Positions 53,884-64,000 of a stretch of DNA of 64,000 bases are shown here, piece by piece. Below the pieces are notes generated by a model. That model was not told where the DNA came from and did not search any database. It saw nothing but the letters and a program-made list of their open reading frames with translations. How positions within the stretch are numbered: position 1 is the first letter of the stretch; each line of letters starts with the position of its first letter. The stretch is from NCBI RefSeq assembly GCF_949987515.2, contig NC_082688.1, positions 107,797,893-107,861,892 on the forward strand. Direction: 5' to 3'. The position numbers were made by a program, and so were the translations under genes. The stretch is from Delphinus delphis (lineage: Eukaryota > Chordata > Mammalia > Artiodactyla > Delphinidae).

Positions 53884-54485
53884 TGTTACAGAACTGAACT
53901 TGGTCCAGATTTGGCAGCAAAGCCAATCTACTGACACCAGTTGTGGTGAAGGAAAGTACAGCATTTATTTGCAGGGCACCAAACCAGGAGAATGGGTAGT
54001 TAATGCTCAAAAGACCAGAACTTCCAAATGGCTTTCGGGGAAGGGTTTGGAGTGAGGGTTGCAGCATGTGTGATCAGCTCATGGACATTCTTCTGATTGG
54101 TTGGTGGTAAGGTAATAGGGTGATGTTTAGAGAATATTAATCATTGACTTTCTGGTTCCAACCAGTCTGGGGTCTACATGTTTGTGGTCTGCATGTAGTC
54201 ATCATCCTCCACTGGGTGAGGGTCTTAGTCTCACAGAACAACTCAAAGAGATGCATCAGATTGTTATTTATATCCCTTCAGGAGGAACTAGGAGTCCTGT
54301 GACTATTGTTCAAGCTATTATTACTTCTCTTGCTGGACTGCTTTCCTTCATTTCTGCCTTTTCCACTTCTCTAATCATGCATTGCTTGAGTCTGCCCTTT
54401 GGGACTTGGGGAAAGCCAAACAAGCAGTGGAGGACATGGAGGGGCTTGTACCCAGGAAGACCCCACAAGGTCCTGCTCAGTTTCA
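53884..54485 (-). mobile_element. Solo ERV LTR (group 1 relative, copy B)
   Basis: The minus-strand start is TGAAACTGAGCAGGACC (right end at 54485), like copies A and C, and the far end is '...gttctgtaaca'. An inverted AATAAA (tttatt) lies at about 53951. Flanks AAAT and TAAT nearly match as a 4-bp duplication. The plus frame 54182-54580 is antisense LTR reading. Confidence 0.8.
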
Positions 54486-54572
54486 TAATGAGCTTGATGT
54501 CCTTTATTCAAGGGAAAACCCATGGATTGGATGAGTACAGTGCCTCACAAGCAGTGGAGCATTCCCAAGGGA

Positions 54573-55351
54573 TGTGTTAACCAAAATTTCAGAAACAGAG
54601 ACCTGATTGAAATTAAAAGGTGTTTATTTGAGGCTTGTTAGGATTGCAGTATGGCAGACACAGATTCAAGAAGCACTTGAATTATGTTCCTTCAGACTAC
54701 AAAATGGGAGAGGCTTATAAAGGCAAAAAACTGCAAGGTTACAGAGAGTTACATGAGTTGTTTACCAAGAATTATAATTGGACCTGGCAAGAAGTGGGGA
54801 TGCTGGATAAGAAAGAATTGGTTGGGGTCCGAAAAGCTTCCATAGTTATAAGGGGAGACCTTGAGACCACAAGGTTGCAGCTGGCAGGTGTTCTGAATAC
54901 AGCTGGTGGTGTCCTTGAACGTGGTACAGTTCAGAGAAAGTTCAAGTTCTCAGTGGTGCAGAGGCGTGTCTGAGACCAGATCCTCAATGGCTGCCTGACT
55001 CTATTTTTGTCCGCCTGAACTGTGATCACTCCTTCATAATTTAAATTTGACATTGGATGTATAGGAAGAGTGAGTTTTGTAAAGTGTTGGAAGTAGTATG
55101 CAGAAACAGGGCGTGAATGGCTAGGAGGTCAGGGGTTTCCTTAAAAGCTAGCAGGCCAGTCAGGAAATAAGAGAGTATTTGGTTTCAGTTGGTTGGCTGG
55201 GGTTGCATATCTGACCTTATTTAGAACCAGGAAATCATTACAGTTTTTTGGCAGTTGGGAATCGGCTGCCTGGTTACACGCACTGCATTTCTAGTCAAGG
55301 GGAGCATTTACAGGGACACTAGAGTTACCTACGTTTCAGTCTTCTGACACA
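54573..55351 (-). mobile_element. LTR-like element, minus, family uncertain
   Basis: On the minus strand there is a TATA-like 'ctttataagcc' at about 54714 and AATAAA at about 54628, about 90 bases apart as in LTR promoters. The ends resemble TGTGTCAGAAGACTG and '...ggttaacaca'. The open plus frame 54635-54973 is antisense to it and has no protein family resemblance. Confidence 0.5.
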
Positions 55352-55880
55352 GCACCCCGGGTAGGAGCAGCTCTATCTTGGGCTTAGAAATCTATTTCGA
55401 CACTACGTTCTGAGTATATATGGAGTGTCTCTCAGTGAGTGAAACAGACGTTAAGTATCAAAACAGTTAAATATAGTATTATAAATTGTCCTAAGTGGTA
55501 TTAAAAGAAAACAACACTACTGAGAGAAAAGTATCAAAACAGTCAAATATATTATTATAAATTGTCATAAGTGGTATTAAAGAAAACAATAGTACTAAGA
55601 GACAAATGTGAAAACCACTTTAAAAGCAGGTTTCTCTGCAAAAGTATCATTTAAGAAAATGCTAAGAAATATTATGAAAAATTAGAGGAAGGCAGCAGTG
55701 CATCCTGAAATTGAGTTTTCAAGGGGAAAAAAAAGAAGCCAGGAAAAAAATTCTTAAGGTTCAGAAGAGCTTGGTATGTTCAAGGAATTGAAAAAAGGCT
55801 AAAATAAATGATCAGTATGCAGGGACAGGAGGGAAATTTGAGGTAAGAGAGATGAACAGGAGGCAGATACATTTTACTAT
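55352..55880. other. Unassigned DNA with a local direct repeat
   Basis: A segment of about 65 bases, 'gtatcaaaacagttaaatat' onwards, occurs at about 55454-55523 and again at about 55531-55598. It is a tandem duplication with small differences. No gene is seen. Confidence 0.6.
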
Positions 55881-55886
55881 CATTTA

Positions 55887-56126
55887 TGGCATGTGTTCTC
55901 AACCAGGGCAACAGTGCCCCCAAGGGGACAAAAATTGGTTCTGGGTTGGGAAGGAGGTGAATCTTACTCTGTAAAGCACAGTGACATACACATATAGTAA
56001 GTAAACAGATACAGATTATATCTATGGTGTTAAAATTTAATGCAGAGGCTGTGATTAGAAAAAAAAGTCTAAAAAAAAAGCTTTCTACGGGCTGAAAATG
56101 AAAATAAGTTTGAGAATCACCAACTT
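55887..56126. mobile_element. hAT-type MER fossil
   Basis: 'gttctcaaccagggcaacag' at the left and '...gtttgagaatcacc' at the right form the degenerate terminal repeats of a GGTTCTCAACC-type hAT element. Confidence 0.65.
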
Positions 56127-57560
56127 AGGGTAACACTAGTCCTGTAAGAAATAAATCTCCAATTTCAGTGGCTTAACGTAATAGAACTGCATTTCTCACA
56201 AATTTATTCATGTGGCTCTTTCTTCCACTTGACGATTCAGGCACTCAGACTGCTTCTAAATTTTGGCTCAGACAGTCTGCTCTGGGCTCAAAATCCAGGA
56301 TCTTGCTATCAGGTATAATCATGTACCCTTATCCCCTCACCCATCCACTATACAGCTACAGAGCAAGGACAAGAGATCCATTATATGGAAAAAAACACCT
56401 GGACATTCAGAGAAGGGAATCTTGTGGGAAGGCACCACAAAGACCTGCCCTGATAGAGGTGGAAAATTTACTTGATTAGATCACAATTCTGCTCTTGGAA
56501 ACTAATGACCCAGAACTTTGTTCTCTATGAACCTTGACTATGTTCTGCACAGTTTTTCCTTCTTCATTTTCCTGTAGAGTCACAGGTAGGGTGAATGTTA
56601 CTTATATACTCCATGCTGGTAACTTTGGCAGACTGCTTTCTGCTTTGGTAAGTTTTGGGATCTGGTGGCAGTTTAAGGAACAAATGTCGAAGGCTTTCTA
56701 TGCTGGGATTTGGTTTCTTCGGCGATAAAATTCCCTATGACTTGGGAAGGTTTTTGCTTCTAGCCAGTTCAGAGTACCAGGAACCATGCCAAAATTCTTT
56801 CTTAGAAATCGTTCTCAAGCCTGTCTTTTCTTGGTTCCTCTCCCCACACCCTTTACTCTATGGAACTTTAGGCCTTGACATTACAGCTTATATAACCTGG
56901 CAGATGAGTAAACAGAATCACTCCTTCGGGTGCCTACTAAAATGGAATGCCTTAAGCACTCATCAGTGCTGGTTTCCACAAGTATTTTCAGGAGTCCACA
57001 TGTGTGTACTGTCCAGCCACTCACATTTGTCAGTCTGTCATTTTTTGGTCAAATTAATGCACACCTCCCACCACTATCACAAATAAATCCCAATATTTCA
57101 GTGAGTTAGTATACTAAAAAATCATTTCTCTCTTATCTAACAGAACAACCAATTTTTCCTGTTATCCTGGGGGCTGTCTTTCATGAAGTGATTGAGAGAA
57201 ACAGTTCCTTTCATTGCATTCTTCTGCCTAATAGAGGTTAAAAAAAAAGGGGGGGGCGGGGGGAGAGAACATGCATACAATTTTCTCCTCTGTCTTGGCC
57301 CAGAAGTGACACAGATCACCTTGTTGAGAACTATGAAAGGTCTGAGTTTTCCCTACTTGTAACTTCACAGCTTAGACTGCCACAACTTCATGGATACAGA
57401 CAGAAAGCACAAAATTCCTGAGTCAGAAATGATGGACAGTCTATTACTTACCCCGAGGCAGGTAAAGGGTCTGGAGCCATCCTCTGCAGTTTTCAGTAGA
57501 ATTATCAACGAGATTGATGATCAGATTGTGTTTGTCACCTGGTGATGATTTGTAGACCTA
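56127..57560. other. No gene seen; probable old repeats
   Basis: 56130-56500 has wording of an old interspersed repeat that I cannot name ('cagtggcttaacgtaataga'). The open frames at 56210-56479 and 56655-57086 are not protein-like. A G-rich tract lies at about 57249-57265. Confidence 0.45.
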
Positions 57561-57576
57561 GCAGTCTATAAAATTT

Positions 57577-57685
57577 TTCGAGCTGCATTGCATGCAGGAT
57601 CTTAGTTCCCTGGCCAGGGATGGAACCTGTGTCCCCTGCAGTGGAAGATTGGAGTCCTAACCACTGGACTGCCAGGGAATTCCCA
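57577..57685 (-). mobile_element. Short tRNA-derived SINE (Bov-tA/CHR-like)
   Basis: Inverted SINE: 'gatcttagttccctggccag' to 'ggactgccagggaattccca'. Target-site duplication GCAGTCTATAAAATTT at 57561-57576 and GCAGTCAATAAAATTT at 57686-57701 (15 of 16 bases). Confidence 0.92.
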
Positions 57686-57721
57686 GCAGTCAATAAAATT
57701 TAAGATGCTAGCAACAGTCTG

Positions 57722-58248
57722 TGAGAACAAGTGTTAGGGTTCTCTAAAGAAACAGAACCAACTGGATATATAGAGAGATATAAGAAGAGATTTATTATGA
57801 GAAATTGGCTTACATGATTATAGAGGCTGCAAAGTCCCACAGTCTGCCATCACCAAGCTGGAAGCCCAGGAAAACCAGGGGTTTACTTCCAGTCCAAGCC
57901 TGGAGGCCTGAGATCCAGGGAAGCCAGTGGTGACACCCTTGTCCAAGTCTGAAGGCCTGAACCCCTGAGAACCAGGAACACTGATGTCCAAGGAGAGGAA
58001 AAGATGGTGTCTCAGCACAAGCAAGGATAGTGAACTTGCTCTTCATCCCCTTTTGTTCTTCTCAGATGCTCATCCAATTGGATGGTGCCCACCACGTGTG
58101 CAGGGCATCTCCTTTGTTCAGTCTGCTGGCTCACATGGTAATCTCTCCCAGAGACGCCTCCACAGACACATCCAGGAGTAATGTCTTACCAAGCTGTCTG
58201 AGCATCCCCTGACCCAGTCAGGTTGACACATACAACTAACCATCACAG
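57722..58248 (-). mobile_element. MaLR LTR (MST/MLT1-type)
   Basis: Opens 'ggttctctaaagaaacagaa' and closes 'gttgacacatacaactaacc' 'atcaca', the inverted termini of MST/MLT1 LTRs. Confidence 0.85.
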
Positions 58249-58392
58249 AGCATATCAAGGCATTTTTCTTCATAAGAAAAGTTCCGTGGGTTGTCAGAAA
58301 GATAAAAAAATAATAATGTCCTTTTTTCTCCCTCCCTCTTGGGGTCTGTGTTGTTCCTTCCAAAAACGCTGAGGCTTTCCTTCCTTCCTCAC

Positions 58393-59065
58393 CCTTGTAT
58401 TAGGTTTCTATGCTGTATAACAAATTTTTACAAATTTAGCAGCTTAAAACAACTACCACTTATTATTTCACAATTTCTGTAGGTCAGGAGTCTGGGCATG
58501 GCTTAACTGATCCTCTGCTCAGGGTTTCATCAACTGAAGTTCAGGTATTGGTCAGGGCTGTGGTATTATCAGAGGCTTGACTGAGGGACAGTCTGCACCC
58601 AAGATTCCTCAAATAATTAGAAGAATTTATTTCTTTGTGGCTGTAGGACTAGGACTTTAGTTTCTTACTGGCGACTACCTCAGCAACTAGAGCTTACCCA
58701 CAGCTCTTGAAACCACCGTTCCTGGGAATTCCCTGGTGGTCCAGTGGTTAAGATTTCATGCTTCCACTGCAGGGAGCCCTGGTTCAATTCCTGGTCAGGG
58801 AACTAAGATCCCACGAGCTGTGGCATGGCCAAAAACAAACAAACAAAAAAAAACCCCACTGTTCCTTGCTACACAGTAGCTCACTTCTTCTTCAAGGCCA
58901 GCAACATGTGGATATCACAATATAATCACAGGAGTGATATCTCATCACCTTTGCCATATAAGGTTGTAAAATAATCATGGGATGACCTCACCTTTGCTGT
59001 CACAATGCCCATGATTAATGGAAAGAGATTATACAGGGGAATGTACACCAAGAGGAAGGAATTAT
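58393..59065 (-). mobile_element. MLT1-type MaLR LTR with nested SINE
   Basis: Inverted MLT1: 'tgctgtataacaaatttttac', 'ctctgctcagggtttcatca', 'cacctttgccatataaggtt' and 'ccaagaggaaggaa' near the end. The SINE at 58724-58853 splits it. Confidence 0.8.
58724..58853 (+). mobile_element. Short tRNA-derived SINE (Bov-tA/CHR-like)
   Basis: 'gggaattccctggtggtcca' head to '...ggcatggccaaaaacaaac' tail. Flanks 'accaccgttcct' and 'ccccactgttcct' resemble a target-site duplication. Confidence 0.9.
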
Positions 59066-59384
59066 TGAGTGAGCGTCATCCTGTAGTCTGTGCTCCCAGA
59101 GTCTGTTTTCTGCCCCTCAGTGATTTGTGTCCCTCCTTACATGCAGCATACATTCAGTGCCTCAAGGTTGTTATTCATCCAGCAGACCCAAAGTCCAAAA
59201 TCTCATCGTCTAAATAAGGTCCAGGTGCAGAGGAGACTCCTGGTTGTAATGTGAGGTAATTCTTTGTTCCTAGGGCATAATTCTTCTCCATCTGTGCACC
59301 TGCAAAACTAGAGACAAGCCGTCAACATCCACAACACCAATATAAAATGGTGAGAATAACATAGAATAAGAGCTAAAGACTGTG
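59066..59384. other. Unassigned DNA
   Basis: I see no gene or clear repeat. Confidence 0.5.
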
Positions 59385-60472
59385 TGAAAGGGAAAAAATA
59401 ATTTTTTCTCTACTCTTTTTGGTTCTGAGACATCCCTCCCCCATAATAAAAGACAGATTAACAAGAGAAAAAATAAATAGAAGTTTTATTAGCATGTATA
59501 CTTCATGTATACATGGGAGATACCCAGGAAAACTAATTCCCTGAATTGGCCCAAGCCACCAGCTTAAATATCATCTTCAGCTAAAGACAAAAGAAAGAAA
59601 AAGGGGAGGGGAGAGGAAATTCACGGGAAGGCCAGTGCAGAAAATGTTTGATAAACAAAGGTTGCCCTGCCCTGCAGATAAGTCTCTCAGGTGAAAAAAT
59701 TATCTCTGTTAATAGCTGTCTTCCTGATGCCAAAAACTCTGTGCACCGATACCAAATCGAATCTTGGAGACCAAGTTTGGGTGAAGTAGAAAAGAATAAC
59801 TTTATTGCTTTGTCAAACAAAAGGGGACACAGTGGGCTCCTGCCCTCAGAAACTGTGTGTCCCAACCTGGGGGGATTTGATGAGGAGTTCTATAGCAATG
59901 GTTCAAGGGTGGCGTTGCTGTTAAGGATTAGGGCATGGGCAGGGCCTGCACTTCTTTAATCTGGCCTCAGGTGGTCTTCTCTGGAATGAAGAATGCTAAC
60001 ATCTTCCATTTGGTGGGGATTTTAGTTCTGCAGAAGAGCTCAAAGATACTGTTATGTGTGTATCCCTTGAGGCAGAACCAAGACCTGCCCCAAGCGTGCA
60101 CTATTGTTTCTTGACTGCTCCTCCCTTGTCTCTGCCACCCCTCCCTTCCCTGATTAGCAACTGTTTGAATCTGCCCTTTGGAACTCAGAGAAGGTCGTGG
60201 AGACTGGAGTCTGTTCCCTAAAAACAAGAAATGGGGGACACAGACAGGCTTCCATGCCCAGGAGCCCCACAGGGTCCTGCTCGGTTTCATTCCTAGTAGA
60301 GAACCCCTTTCTAATGTAAAAATTGTTTATAAATGTAGATTTCCTTTAGTAAAGGGTAACCTCTCTGTTTTCAGAGTTTCTCCTGTGTCTGCAGTTATTC
60401 AAATGAGTCAGGTCAAAATGATCCTTATGCCAGAAAGTCATGTTTTGGGGTGGCATATTCTGCTATGCATCA
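59385..60472 (-). mobile_element. Solo ERV LTR (group 2 copy F), split by another LTR
   Basis: The minus-strand start TGATGCATAGCAGAATATGCC is at 60472 and the body runs to about 60294. It resumes at 59724 and ends at about 59385 with the poly-A region ('tttattagcatg' on plus). It has the same order of motifs as copy E at 53136-53678. The gap is exactly the LTR at 59725-60289 plus its 4-bp duplication. Confidence 0.82.
59725..60289 (-). mobile_element. Solo ERV LTR (group 1 copy C) nested in another LTR
   Basis: A 565-bp LTR. On the minus strand it runs TGAAACCGAGCAGG ... GGCATCA and is flanked by a perfect 4-bp duplication TTCC (59721-59724, 60290-60293), as class I ERVs make. AATAAA on the minus strand lies at about 59801-59806. 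It is closely related to copy A at 50011-50982 but lacks the SINE and the internal duplication. The plus frame 59648-59959 and minus frame 59967-60290 are LTR readings, not genes. Confidence 0.92.
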
Positions 60473-60563
60473 ACAGTCAAAAAGGAGGGACACTGGGAGG
60501 TACAAAGGGGCCAATGGTTCAGCAGTTCTGAAATACAGCTGGGCAAATGTTTCTGCATTTCTT

Positions 60564-60773
60564 TTTTTTTTTTTTTTTTTTTGCGGTGTGCTGGCCTCTC
60601 ACTGCTATGGCCTCTTCCGTTGCGGCACACAGGCTCTGGACGCGCAGGCTCAGCGGCCATGGCTCACGGGCCCAGCCGCTCTGCGGCATGTGGGATCTTC
60701 CCGGACCGGGGCATGAACCTGTGTCCCCTGCATCGGCAGGCGGACTCTCAACCACTGCGCCACCAGGTAAGCC
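60564..60773 (-). mobile_element. CHR-1-type SINE
   Basis: T-run, 'gcggtgtgctggcctctcac' and end 'caccaggtaagcc'. Target-site duplication CTGCATTTCTT at 60553-60563 and 60774-60784. Confidence 0.95.
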
Positions 60774-60795
60774 CTGCATTTCTTGATTAGTTTTC

Positions 60796-62648
60796 AAAAT
60801 CTGGGGTTAAACCTCCCTGTCATTCAGCTCCACTCTTTGATTTCCTCCTTTTTGATAGAAGGTTGCACACTTCTCAAGCTGAATTATTTTATCAGTCTGC
60901 TTCCTGCCAGCAGAATTTTGGAGATCTGACAACTTCTTTTCATCTTACACTCTCTCTGCCCCTTTCAGTCCAATGATCAGTGGGTTTTTGTTTTTTGAAA
61001 TAAACTTAAAAACTTTGTAGGACTTCCCTGGACTTCAATGGAGTTAACTCCATTTGACAAAATCCATCTCTACAGATCTTTCCAAATTGTTGCCTTCTCT
61101 GTTTTACCTTCCTGTGGAGACGGATAAGGGTCAGTGCCCTTAAGCCTCCTGGAGGTTTGATTAAGAGGATCTAAGAGGCACACCCTTAATCTTTTCAAGG
61201 GTTTTTTGTGTGAGAATAGATACTTTTTTGCTGAAGTTTTAGCAGAAGTTTATGTAGTCACCATCCTTGGCTTTTTCCCTATGCCAAGATTTCAGAAGTG
61301 ATGCCTGAACTGCAGCATCGTTTGCCATCTGAACATGTGAGGATTTCCAAATTCATCAAGTCCTCGATCCTTTTTGTTGACCAGTTTACCCTCAATTTCT
61401 CTCACTTGTAGTTTTATTATAAGCAGAAGGAAGAAACCAGGTGGCACATTTACCACTTTGCTTGGAAATCTCCTCCGCTAAACAAACAAGTTCATCACTT
61501 ACAAGTTCTGCTTTCTGCTAACATTGGTAGACAACTTTGCTAAGCTTTCTGTCACCACATACATAAAGAGGCGGAGTTGCTGGGGATCTGTCTGCTACAG
61601 TATCTGTCTGCTACAACACAAATCCCTTTCCAGTACCTATAACTGCATCTTTTTTTTTTTTTTTTTTACCCAGCCATTGCCTACTCACACCCAAACCTTT
61701 TGTCTGGAAAACTTAGGTTCAAGAGGTACAAGGGAATTTTTATGAAACCTAAAGAAACCCACTGCATTGTCCAAAAGTGCACACATGGGCCACTAAAGAG
61801 GAACTTTGCAAGCAGTGTACTCAAGCAAGTAATCATTTCATTATGTTCTATGACCATGTTAATCCAATAAGATAACCGAAGTAGCTGAATCAGAACTAAG
61901 TTTGCATCACCTAGGTCCTCTTTTCACTGGATTGCTACCAAGAGGGTACACAAACAAGGCCAGACTAAGGTTCTTGCTAGGGGGGAAAATAGAAGCAGCA
62001 TACCCAGGAATGGTCAGGGCAGAATCCTGAATTTTCAAAACCGGTCTATATAACCCCCATCACTTTCATCCTGATCATTACCCAGGAAACACCCAAGAGG
62101 AAATGATGCATCTCTGGAGACTAAGTCACTGACTAACGTGGTTTTCTAAAGCATGTGTTTCAAGAGGAAGGAAAGAATATAGACTCAAAAATTTTTTTGA
62201 GTAAATTTTTGAAGAGTTTATTCCGAAGTTCAGTAATACCAGATGCTTGTGGATAGTAGGGAGTGTGAAAAGTCCATCAAATACCTTGTCTATGAGCCCA
62301 TTGTTCATTGTAGTTGGTATTAGAAAACAGGCCCTTACCATGAACACTTATAGGGGCAAACTGGAGAGTTTGAACAGCAACTGCAATTTGTTTCTATAGC
62401 CTGTAATACCAAAGAAAGGTGTCTTTAATCTGCCAGCTTGCAATGTTTAAAATGGCATGCCTAACAGCTAGGTCACTTGCAACAGTTCACAATCCAGAAA
62501 AAATATAGAAAACAATTTACTAAGGTGGGTATTGGCCAGAGATATGAGAATAGCCTTTGTTTCTGCCTGCTGAGTGGAGTGACACCAGTGCTTTTGGTTC
62601 TGCATAGTCAGGGCTGAAGTTGAACAGTCCAGTATGCCAGTGGCTACT
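60796..62648 (-). other. No gene seen; possible ERV-internal remnant
   Basis: It lies directly downstream, in minus-strand sense, of the LTR at 62650-63182. Minus frames are short and stop-rich (longest 62126-62347). I could not place any gag, pol or env motif with confidence, so the ERV reading rests mainly on position. Confidence 0.3.
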
Positions 62649-62649
62649 G

Positions 62650-63182
62650 TCGACTAAAACATTATTCACAACCTAAAAGTTGAGAGTTAAGTTTTATTTG
62701 GTGGGAATTTTTAGGACTTCAGGCTCCAGAGGCAGCATCTCAAGTAACCCTTAGAGAATTGCTCGAAGGAGGAGAGGGTGGGGAGAGGGTGGGGGGAGCC
62801 AGGATATGTAGGAGTTTTGCAACCAAGGGCAGGTAGTGTGAAAGTCAAAAGATTATTGTTAATTAAAGAAAACCAGATATGTCAAGTTAAGGAATTTAGT
62901 GCTTTTCTGTGTATGGGAAGGTGCAAGAGCCTGGGCTCACTGAAATCATTCCTTTGATATGCACCTCAGCTCTCTGAGGGCAGTATCCTGTGTTTTCACA
63001 TCCTGAGTTTTCTCAGGGCTCACTGTGGGGAGTGGCTGCAGTCTGATGGCTGCTAGATGGTAGGTATTCTTTCCTTCCTGAGTTCCCTCAGGGCTCACCA
63101 GCTCACCTCAGGCTGGGGCTACAATCACTGATGACTGTGACATCCTTTGTTTACTGATATGGCAGGCAATATTCCATTTATC
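62650..63182 (-). mobile_element. LTR-like element, ERVL-type suspected
   Basis: Inverted AATAAA (tttatt at about 62693-62698) near the left end, then G-rich and 'gagttttctcagggctcac'/'gagttccctcagggctcacc' internal repeats, ending in '...ttccatttatca'. Termini and orientation fit a minus-strand LTR. The family is inferred. Confidence 0.55.
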
Positions 63183-63475
63183 AATACCTTAGTGGTTCAG
63201 AACCAGGCCTTTAGGGAAACTTTTGTGAATGGTGGGCCCCACTGAGCTAGCAGTTTTGCTTTAGGCTGTAGAGTGGGATATAATGTTTACCCCAAAGGGA
63301 CAGCTGCCACCTTTTCACATAAAGCAGAGATTCCACTGGAACAAGGCTGGCTGCACGCTTGAATGTGTCACTTCTACTTAACAAGTGAGGCTTGATAGTT
63401 ACTTCCCACCTTGTTGATCATGAAGGCTGAGTTGAACCACCCCAAAATGGGAATATCAGACTGGAGAGTCACAGT

Positions 63476-63956
63476 GTAACTGAGCAGGACCTTATGGGGC
63501 CTTCCCAGGACAGACCCTTTCCCCATATCCTCTGCTTTAGCTCCTCCCTGAAGTACCTAGATAATAGTATTTGATGCACATTTCCTGAGTTGTTTTACAG
63601 ATGTGAAACCCCCCCACCAAATGGAAGGTGTTAACTACTTGATGTCCATGAGCACATAGCCCCAGGCCTCTAGGAGCCTAAGGACTGATCATGTTAAACC
63701 CTGTGATACCACCCTGTTACCTCACCATCAGCCAATCAGAGACCTGTGCACAAGCTGACCACGTACCCTGTGACCCCCATCCCTCACCTGGCTTTTAAAA
63801 ATGATGTTCTGAAACCCTTTGGGGAGCTCAGGGGTTTGATTTTTGAGCCACCTGTCTCCTTGCCTGGCCCTGCAATAAACCTTTCTCTGCTCCAAACTCT
63901 GACGTTTTGGTTTGTTGGCCTTGCTGTGCATTCGGCATAGGAACTTGGCACTAACA
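63476..63956 (+). mobile_element. Solo ERV LTR (group 1 relative, copy D)
   Basis: A 481-bp element, TGTAACTGAGCAGGACC ... CACTAACA, flanked by a perfect 4-bp duplication ACAG (63472-63475, 63957-63960). A CCAAT box (gccaatcag, 63731-63739), a TATA-like 'cttttaaaaatg' at about 63792 and AATAAA at 63874-63879 appear in LTR order. The open frames at 63728-63940 on both strands are LTR readings. Confidence 0.88.
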
Positions 63957-64000
63957 ACAGTGACTGTATAAGTCAGGAGTTTAGCTTCGACAAAAGCCCG

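Noticed and set aside
54635..54973. 112-codon plus frame beginning with Met
   Set aside because: It lies antisense to an LTR-like element with minus-strand TATA and poly-A signals. No family resemblance was seen.
56655..57086. 143-codon plus frame
   Set aside because: Its content is not protein-like (many Trp, Phe, Cys, His without pattern) and it lies in probable repeat DNA. Kept only as unassigned sequence.

Overview
This window is mammalian nuclear DNA. It most likely comes from a cetacean (whale or dolphin). At least eight copies of a tRNA-derived SINE of the CHR-1 type, with the typical 'gcttccctggtggcgcag' head, lie in it, together with longer CHR-2-like relatives. Around them are mammalian L1, MIR, MaLR and DNA-transposon fossils. 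There is no bacterial-style gene organisation: the sequence is AT-rich and gene-poor, with one clear protein-coding gene.

Layout. 0-9.7 kb is mostly L1 on the minus strand (three pieces, one with a GC-rich 5' UTR), with two CHR SINEs nested in it. 10.1-14 kb is an older minus-strand L1 broken up by two LTR-like blocks. 16.2-18.4 kb is an intact, intron-free coding exon of ADAM29 on the minus strand, in a 15-kb stretch without young SINEs. 19.5-30.9 kb is again L1 in both orientations (head to head at 22.3 kb), with MIR and CHR SINEs. 31.5-32.0 kb is a MER2/Tigger-like fossil. 32.2-36.7 kb is a badly decayed class I (gammaretrovirus-like) endogenous provirus on the minus strand; it keeps a broken gag zinc knuckle and a pol/RNase H-region open frame. 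38-49 kb is AT-rich DNA with SINEs, an L1 3' end, MaLR LTRs, a MIR and a Tigger element. 50-64 kb is an LTR cluster: members of two related LTR groups in both orientations, one solo LTR inserted inside another, MaLR LTRs and two or three hAT-like elements.

How it works together. ADAM29 is a testis-type transmembrane ADAM. Its zinc site keeps the three histidines but has histidine where the catalytic glutamate should be, so it is expected to act by adhesion or protein interaction and not as a protease. Its cytoplasmic tail here is very short and lacks the proline/serine/glutamine repeats I recall from human ADAM29. Everything else is transposon-derived or unassigned. I found no convincing new multi-gene system. 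The items most worth a second look are the ADAM29 tail, the unassigned open frame near 5.1-5.5 kb, the decayed provirus, and the nested and inverted LTRs, which allow relative dating.
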